A DNA stretch of 64,000 nt from Bacillus sp. S3. GTDB taxonomy: Bacteria > Bacillota > Bacilli > Bacillales > Cytobacillaceae. Positions 59,027-64,000 of this stretch are shown piece after piece (the stretch's first letter is position 1; each line of letters begins with the position of its first letter). Below the pieces are notes generated by a model. That model was not told where the DNA came from and ran no database searches. It saw only the letters and a program-made list of their open reading frames with translations. The stretch is from assembly GCF_005154805.1 (NCBI RefSeq), contig NZ_CP039727.1, positions 5,143,501-5,207,500 on the forward strand, read 5' to 3'. The position numbers and the translations under genes were made by a program.

Positions 59027-59956
59027 CTATTTGAAAAATGAGCCCTTCTTTTTCCCTTTCAACAGGTCGCCGGTCCAGCCCTTGTATCTTAAATAGCCAT
59101 ATAAAAGCAGCGTGGAGATGATGATCATTACAATCGAAAAAATATAGCCGAACCGCCAACCAAGCTCCGGCATATTTTTGAAATTCATCCCCCATAACGC
59201 CCCAAAGGCCATAACCGGGGTAAAGATCGTCGTCATCACCGTCAAGGTTTTCATAATCTCGTTGCCGCGATGGGAAGAAATGACCTCCTCTAAATTAATA
59301 ATCGAATCGAGCTCATGTTCATACTCGTTCAGCAGCACCCTCGCCCGCTCAATCCGTTTAGAAGTACTATTATAAATTTCCTCACTGCCGCTGCCGTGCA
59401 GATTGATTTCCTCAATCGCCATTTTGACCTCCTTAATCGGAATCAGAAGATTTTTACACACCAAAAGCTCATGCCTTCGTGTATAGACAAGTTCAAGAAT
59501 GCTCGTTTCATTCCGCTTACGCACGCTCCAAATCAGCGTTTTGAGGGCCTTCTCAAACTGATCAATCTCCACTAGCATCTCATTCATCAGCTCCCCGAGG
59601 AAAAATAAAAAGCCGTCAACGGCATTTTTCGTTCTGGCTAATTGTTGGGCAAGCACTTGCTGATCCGTTTCCAATTCAAGATTAATCGTCACCAGCTTAT
59701 GGGTCGTCAAATAAAAATGAAATATTTTATTATCGTCCTCCCTGGCAAAATGTTGTTTATAGATAATTGACCCTTTTACCGCCTTTTCCCCATTTTCCAA
59801 GCAGTCCACCCGGAGGCAGTTGGTCGTATTCTCCTGAACCTGCTCAAGCCAGGATTCCGTATAGCCATCCCGCTCAACCTCCCGCTCGAGATGGTTCATG
59901 TCCGTTTGGTTCAGCTGCACCCATTTCCACTTGTTCGTCCCAATCCATTTTTCCAT
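59027..59956 (-). CDS. corA: CorA-family magnesium/divalent cation transporter
   Basis: 309 residues. A long N-terminal cytoplasmic domain with a helical stalk (~130-245), then two C-terminal membrane helices. The selectivity motif GMN lies in ALWGMNFKNMPELGW. Pentameric channel family. It may be a second CorA-type paralogue rather than the main importer. ATG 59956 follows GGGAGAG. Confidence 0.9.
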   Translation of the reverse strand: MEKWIGTNKWKWVQLNQTDMNHLEREVERDGYTESWLEQVQENTTNCLRVDCLENGEKAVKGSIIYKQHFAREDDNKIFHFYLTTHKLVTINLELETDQQVLAQQLARTKNAVDGFLFFLGELMNEMLVEIDQFEKALKTLIWSVRKRNETSILELVYTRRHELLVCKNLLIPIKEVKMAIEEINLHGSGSEEIYNSTSKRIERARVLLNEYEHELDSIINLEEVISSHRGNEIMKTLTVMTTIFTPVMAFGALWGMNFKNMPELGWRFGYIFSIVMIIISTLLLYGYLRYKGWTGDLLKGKKKGSFFK

Positions 59957-60012
59957 TCCTATCTCTCCCTCTTGTTTACTAGCTGATTCCCCAAAAATAA
60001 TGAAATTGAAAC

Positions 60013-60038
60013 GTTTAATGACAATGTGGGCAGGGTAT
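60013..60038 (+). promoter_or_regulatory. sigma-B promoter of the 88-aa gene
   Basis: GTTTAA (60013-60018), 14 bp, GGGTAT (60033-60038), a perfect consensus. Confidence 0.85.
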
Positions 60039-60062
60039 TTATAGGGTTAAGGAGGGATTGTG

Positions 60063-60329
60063 ATGAAAGTTTTAAGTATGAACACCTTGTTAGCTGTAGG
60101 TGTTGGCGCATCAGCTGCCATGTGGTTATCAAAAAAACCGAATCGCATCAAGGCGGAAAGCTTTTTAAGAGACTTAAAAAGCAAAGTAAAACCGACTGTT
60201 TTTGAAAAAAGCGAGGAGCTTCCGATTGAAAAGGGCGGCCATCCCCACCCTCACGACTTAGAAGACAACAACATGGTCAGCGAGGGCGCGGGCTATTCTG
60301 TTCAGTTTTATAATGAAAAAATGCAATAA
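60063..60329 (+). CDS. small protein with N-terminal hydrophobic segment, sigma-B regulon candidate
   Basis: 88 residues from ATG 60063 (AAGGAGGGATT upstream). One hydrophobic segment (~6-22), then a basic helix (KKPNRIKAESFLRDLKSKVKP) and a His/Pro-rich stretch GGHPHPHDLEDNN. No family recognised. The perfect sigma-B promoter just upstream makes it a likely general-stress protein. Confidence 0.75.
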   Translation: MKVLSMNTLLAVGVGASAAMWLSKKPNRIKAESFLRDLKSKVKPTVFEKSEELPIEKGGHPHPHDLEDNNMVSEGAGYSVQFYNEKMQ

Positions 60330-60332
60330 TGG

Positions 60333-60362
60333 TTGGGGCACTTTTGCCCCGGCTATTTTTTT
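60333..60362 (+). terminator. terminator of the 88-aa gene
   Basis: GGGGCA/TGCCCC hairpin with seven T. It stops just before the ribosome site of the next gene. Confidence 0.82.
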
Positions 60363-60375
60363 GAAGAGGTGAAAT

Positions 60376-61095
60376 ATGCTTCTCTTTTTAAGCATCTATT
60401 CGGTTATCATTTGGGCCGTGATTGAAATTTTTGTGATTTTATTTCGTCTAACAGGGCTGAAAGTGGAGGTCTCCCGCTTCCAGGTCATTTCGTTGATGAC
60501 CGGAACCGGCTTTACGACCGGTGAATCCGAGCTGATCTTGGGTCACCCGGTTCGCCGAAGGCTGGCGAGCTTTCTGATTCTGTTTGGCGCCTTTTCCCTC
60601 GCGGTAATCATCTCGTCGATTAGTCAGTTTCTTTCCGAAGGGCTTCGGACGAAGGAAATTTTATCAGCCGCCGCCATTGCCATCGCTGTTTTTGGCATTC
60701 TAAAGCTGCACGGCGTCCAACGATTGTTAGAGCGGGGTTTTACAGGAAAAATCACGCGAAAGATCGAGCTTGCCGACCTGCCAATGCGGGATGTTTTTTT
60801 GAAAAATAAAGAAGATACCTTAGTCGATTTGCATATATATGAAGATTCGGAGCTTGCTAATCGTACATTAAATGAAGTCGCTGAGGATCATGACAACCTG
60901 GGGCTAATCGCCTTGTTGATCAAACGCGGCGATGTGAGAATTGTGAAAAATATCTATGACACCCCCATCCAGGAAGGCGATCAGATTTTGTTATTTGGAC
61001 CTGAAAAGGTCATATCCAAAACGTTTGTGCACGATATTCAGCTAATGGAGGAAAAACAGAAAAAGCTGCATAATTCTTCCGAGGAACTGCCTTAG
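60376..61095 (+). CDS. membrane protein with TrkA-C (RCK_C) domain
   Basis: 239 residues. Three N-terminal membrane helices (~3-24, 66-85, 97-110) with a conserved loop FQVISLMTGTGFTTGESELILGHPVRRRLA, which resembles the Trk/Ktr pore-like 'TGxGFTTGE' signature. Residues ~155-225 form a TrkA-C domain (LANRTLNEVAEDHDNLGLIALLIKRGDVRI...IQEGDQILLFGPE). A ligand-sensing potassium- or ion-transport regulator is inferred. GAGGTG precedes ATG 60376. Confidence 0.78.
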   Translation: MLLFLSIYSVIIWAVIEIFVILFRLTGLKVEVSRFQVISLMTGTGFTTGESELILGHPVRRRLASFLILFGAFSLAVIISSISQFLSEGLRTKEILSAAAIAIAVFGILKLHGVQRLLERGFTGKITRKIELADLPMRDVFLKNKEDTLVDLHIYEDSELANRTLNEVAEDHDNLGLIALLIKRGDVRIVKNIYDTPIQEGDQILLFGPEKVISKTFVHDIQLMEEKQKKLHNSSEELP

Positions 61096-61109
61096 GATGC
61101 AGTTTAAAA

Positions 61110-61195
61110 GGGGTTATCAACTACTTCGGAGGCTTTATCGACGACTTTTAATTGTTTATCGACAACTCTCATCATCTTATCAACCTCATCCCCTC
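61110..61195. repeat. 21-bp array (TTATCGACGACTT family), 4 units
   Basis: TTATC cores at 61114, 61135, 61156 and 61177, exactly 21 bp apart. Same family and orientation as at 32196. Confidence 0.88.
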
Positions 61196-61221
61196 CCCCC
61201 TAACCAAAATGCGTATCTACG

Positions 61222-61254
61222 CACAGAAACAAGCCCCATCGTGAGGCTTGTTTT
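61222..61254 (-). terminator. terminator of the CBS-domain protein gene
   Basis: ACAAGCC/GGCTTGT stem, T-rich both sides. Confidence 0.72.
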
Positions 61255-62576
61255 CAATCTTTTTTAATTTCCAGATACATAATGTGATAGCCGTCCGCTT
61301 CATGGATTTTGAAGGAATACCCTTCCGCATCCACTAACTCCCCCAATTGACTTGCGGTGTTTTGTGTCAGGAACCAGCCGCCGATGGTATCGACATCATC
61401 GGCAGTTAACTGCGTGCCGAGCAGCTCATTTACCTCCGAAATGCTCACTTTCGCATCAACGATATAGTTCTTACCCGCTTCTCCAGTCCCAGATCCGGCA
61501 GTGGAAACCTTGCGAATCTCAGGCACTTCATCGGCATCAAATTCATCCCGCACCTCGCCGACGATTTCTTCGATGATATCTTCGACTGTCACCAGCCCGG
61601 ATGTGCCGCCATATTCATCGAGCAGGATCGCCATATGGGTCCGCTCCATTTGCATTCGGATCAACAGGTCGTGAATCGGGATGGTTTCAATAACCCGAAT
61701 GACAGGCTGGATATAGGATTTTATTTTCCAATTTTGATAGGCACCCTTGTTCATCAGTTTAGAAGTTAAAAACATTTTCACGTTCATTACGCCTATAATA
61801 TGATCTTTATCCCCCTCCATCACCGGATAGCGGGTGAATTTTTCCTCCTTCATCGTTTGCACGACGTCCTGAATCGAATCTTCAACTGAGAGGCAGCTCA
61901 TTTCCGTGCGCGGCACCATGATTTCTTTAGCGACACGCTCGTCAAATTCAAAAATATTGTTGACATATTTCCACTCATTTTTGTTAATCTCCCCGCTTTG
62001 ATAGCTTTCTGCCAGAAGAATCCGCAGCTCTTCCTCCGAGTGCGCCAATTCATGCTCAGACGCCGGCTTTATACCAAACAGACCGACGAGCACGCGGGCC
62101 GAATTGTTTAACGCCCAAATAAACGGATACATGATTTTATAAAAGAAGATGATTGGTTTGGCGAACAGCAGCGTAATCATTTCCGCTCGCTGGATCGCTA
62201 CCGTTTTTGGCGCCAATTCTCCGGCGACGACATGGATAAAGGTCACGATGGCGAAGGCCAGTAAAAATGAGACAAGATGTGTCACCGCTTCATTCATGCG
62301 CAGTGCTGCGAGCAGCGGATGGAACAATTTTTCCACTGTCGGCTCCCCAAGCCAGCCAAGCCCCAATGCTGTCACCGTGATGCCAAGCTGGCAGGCCGAT
62401 AAATATTCATCAAGGTGGGTCACGACCTTTTTCGCCGCGGCAGCGCCTTTCTTCCCTTCCATAATCAGTTGGTCAATCCGCGATGTCCGCACTTTGACAA
62501 TCGCAAATTCTATCGCAACAAAGAAACCCGTAAAGACAATCAACAATGCAATCGCCAATAAATTGATTAAGAGCAA
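61254..62576 (-). CDS. HlyC/CorC-type (CNNM/DUF21) transporter with CBS domains
   Basis: 440 residues from TTG 62576 (GGAGG 8 bases upstream). DUF21 membrane domain ~1-190 with [21 protein letters not shown] and [17 protein letters not shown] pair ~210-335 ([13 protein letters not shown]..., [33 protein letters not shown]). CorC_HlyC domain ~350-435 ([18 protein letters not shown]). CNNM relatives export or regulate Mg2+; the 'hemolysin' name is historical. CorA lies nearby. Confidence 0.92.
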   Translation of the reverse strand: MLLINLLAIALLIVFTGFFVAIEFAIVKVRTSRIDQLIMEGKKGAAAAKKVVTHLDEYLSACQLGITVTALGLGWLGEPTVEKLFHPLLAALRMNEAVTHLVSFLLAFAIVTFIHVVAGELAPKTVAIQRAEMITLLFAKPIIFFYKIMYPFIWALNNSARVLVGLFGIKPASEHELAHSEEELRILLAESYQSGEINKNEWKYVNNIFEFDERVAKEIMVPRTEMSCLSVEDSIQDVVQTMKEEKFTRYPVMEGDKDHIIGVMNVKMFLTSKLMNKGAYQNWKIKSYIQPVIRVIETIPIHDLLIRMQMERTHMAILLDEYGGTSGLVTVEDIIEEIVGEVRDEFDADEVPEIRKVSTAGSGTGEAGKNYIVDAKVSISEVNELLGTQLTADDVDTIGGWFLTQNTASQLGELVDAEGYSFKIHEADGYHIMYLEIKKD

Positions 62577-62593
62577 CCTGACAACCTCCTTTC

Positions 62594-62634
62594 TAAAAAT
62601 AACAATCCGAAATCGAGTGAGGATTTCGGATTGC
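62594..62634 (-). terminator. terminator between the mechanosensitive-type gene and the CBS protein gene
   Basis: CAATCCGAAATC/GATTTCGGATTG, then TTATTTTTAG on the reverse strand. Confidence 0.8.
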
Positions 62635-62642
62635 TTAGTCTA

Positions 62643-64000
62643 TCAATTTTCCTCTTCTATTTTCTCGTCTAATTTCCCTAAATATTTTCGGGCAAACTCT
62701 GTTCCGCCGAGACCGAATGCCAGACCAAATGCCAGGGTCAGTCCGCCAAGGACGAGGACGAAGGCTGCATTCACGATCGAATGGGCAACACCCAATTGAT
62801 CTAATGCCATGAATAGCGTAATCGTAAAGATCGCATATTTTGCAATCGCCGCCAAGGTCCGGGAGTAGCGCTGTTTTAAGATATTTTGCAGCATGCGCTC
62901 CACTAATTGCCCTAAATATAAGCCAATTCCGAGAATGACAATTGCCGCTAACAGCATTGGCAGGTATGCGATTACCCCTGTTGCTAACGTAACTAAGAAG
63001 TGTAAATGAACAATCTGTAAGGCTTCTGCGGTAAATAAAAGTACCACAATGATTTTTGCCAGCAAGCCGACTAGCTGTGACAGACTGTATTTCGATTGCT
63101 CCGGCGTTAAGGATCCGATTCCCATGTGGTGGAAAATATTATCGAATCGTAGACGCCATAGCATTTGCGTGACCATTTTTTCAATCCATTTTCCAAGCCA
63201 TACCCCTGCTAAAATGAATAGAATCGCAGCGATGATGTTTGGAATCAGTGTGACAATTTGCTGAAGCATCGCAATTGCCGGCTCCGAAATGCCTTTTAAG
63301 TCTAATTTTTCTAATGCGGTAATAATGGTTGGAATTAAAATCAAGATGAATACGATATTTCCAATCATCGCGGAAATATTGGCTCCTTCAGCCGATTTCA
63401 TCAGGCCAACGCGTTCACCGAGCCGGTCTGTCCCAATGCTTTTTAAAAAGTTGGTTAAAATATCGCGGACGATTTTTGCAATCAGCCAGCCGATAAACAC
63501 AATAAGTGCGGCGGCAAATAGCTTCGGAATGAAGCCAATCATCGTTGTTAAGGCATGTGTGAACGGTTCTGAAATTCCTTCTAGCTGCAGTGCCCCCAAT
63601 ACCGCCGGTAAAAACAGCAGAAGTACCAGATAGAAGATGGCTTGAGCCATGCTGTTCACCGTGCTTGTTGTATTCGCTTCACTGCTCGAGATGTTCCATT
63701 TTGCGAGGCGTTGATCTAAATGGAGCATGGCTGCTCCCTTTTTAAAGGCCATTCTTGCTAGGTAAGCAACGACCCATGCTAATAGGAGAATGAGAGCTGC
63801 TTTTAATAGATTAGGAATCGCTGCAGTCAATGTCGAAACCATTTGAACAAGCGGTTCGGCAATTAAGCTGAGGTGAAGCATGTTGAAAAAGATAATCCAG
63901 ACGACCACCAATAACATATAGTAGACAATTTTTCCGACGATTACTTCTGATGGGTATCTTCTTCTTCCAACATTTGAAAACAGCTTATTATCGAGGTTTG
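62643..64000 (-). CDS. conserved-TM-helix (mechanosensitive-channel-like) membrane protein, N-terminus cut
   Basis: The frame stays open to the window edge: upstream of the ATG at 63917 it reads NLDNKLFSNVGRRRYPSEVIVGKIVYY, clearly part of the protein, so the true start is outside. At least 452 residues are visible, with repeated 'I(P/G)NLLKAALILLLAWVVAY' helices (~4 repeats) and a Gly-rich end LTLAFGLAFGLGGTEFARKYL, the pattern of MscS-related TM_helix proteins. Probably an osmotic-stress channel or its relative. Confidence 0.85.
   Translation of the reverse strand, partial: NLDNKLFSNVGRRRYPSEVIVGKIVYYMLLVVVWIIFFNMLHLSLIAEPLVQMVSTLTAAIPNLLKAALILLLAWVVAYLARMAFKKGAAMLHLDQRLAKWNISSSEANTTSTVNSMAQAIFYLVLLLFLPAVLGALQLEGISEPFTHALTTMIGFIPKLFAAALIVFIGWLIAKIVRDILTNFLKSIGTDRLGERVGLMKSAEGANISAMIGNIVFILILIPTIITALEKLDLKGISEPAIAMLQQIVTLIPNIIAAILFILAGVWLGKWIEKMVTQMLWRLRFDNIFHHMGIGSLTPEQSKYSLSQLVGLLAKIIVVLLFTAEALQIVHLHFLVTLATGVIAYLPMLLAAIVILGIGLYLGQLVERMLQNILKQRYSRTLAAIAKYAIFTITLFMALDQLGVAHSIVNAAFVLVLGGLTLAFGLAFGLGGTEFARKYLGKLDEKIEEEN

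Noticed and set aside
61254..62576. Hemolysin
   Set aside because: DUF21-CBS-CorC_HlyC architecture is a CNNM-type ion transporter. The name is inherited.

Overview
The window is chromosomal DNA from an endospore-forming Bacillaceae bacterium (low-to-moderate GC Firmicute). The evidence is spoIIID, spoIIQ and spoIID, a Bacillus-type murAA-ywmB-ywzB block, mbl, ssbB-ywpF, and a complete sigma-B locus of the Bacillus cereus type (RsbK/RsbM/RsbY) rather than the B. subtilis RsbRST type. Gene order alone does not fix the species; a Neobacillus/Mesobacillus-like or related Bacillus is my guess. No rRNA, tRNA, CRISPR array or prophage was seen.

Layout. 1-7 kb: the tail of an unknown gene, a 52-bp tandem array, a small membrane protein, a frameshifted SMI1/KNR4 gene, a GNAT/YoaP acetyltransferase, a secreted Ig-like protein with cell-wall-binding repeats, a second 52-bp array, and ywqB (SWIM zinc finger). 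7.5-9.0 kb: an IS256-family element with inverted ends and an 8-bp target duplication, sitting between ywqB and the SNF2 helicase ywqA. The helicase carries an in-frame insert built from a dispersed intergenic repeat. 12-20 kb: VOC protein, small hypotheticals, a GH18 lipoprotein, membrane proteins, a 3D-domain secreted protein and an XRE regulator. 20-26 kb: ssbB, ywpF, a small lipoprotein, fabZ, epuA-like, mbl, spoIIID, an alkyltransferase-like protein. 27-38 kb: a class B PBP, spoIIQ, a VanZ-like protein, a NERD protein, spoIID, a DUF3231 protein, murAA, ywmB, ywzB. 38-61 kb: a general-stress island. 61-64 kb: CBS-domain (HlyC/CorC) protein and a mechanosensitive-channel-like protein cut by the window edge.

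The stress island is the main system. rsbV-rsbW-sigB encode the anti-anti-sigma factor, anti-sigma factor and sigma-B, behind a textbook sigma-B promoter. rsbY (receiver plus PP2C phosphatase) follows, then dps. Next come two full copies of the sensor pair: hybrid histidine kinase RsbK (CHASE3-HAMP-GAF-HisKA-HATPase-REC) overlapping a CheR-type methyltransferase RsbM, separated by a cardiolipin synthase gene. By analogy with B. cereus, RsbK should phosphorylate RsbY, RsbY should dephosphorylate RsbV, RsbV should free sigma-B from RsbW, and RsbM should damp RsbK by methylation. Here two kinase/methyltransferase pairs could converge on the one RsbY in view. At least seven sigma-B-like promoters lie in the island (rsbV, dps, a 69-aa protein, a GlsB/YeaQ protein, a zinc-ribbon protein, a YflT-type protein, an 88-aa protein).

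A second theme is intergenic repeats. Several arrays of unrelated sequence have unit lengths of 21, 52 or 82-84 bp, close to whole numbers of DNA helical turns (2, 5 and 8 x 10.5 bp). A dispersed element centred on GGTGCCTGACACC acts as a terminator at some sites, has entered the helicase gene, and a related element forms the last codons of sigB.
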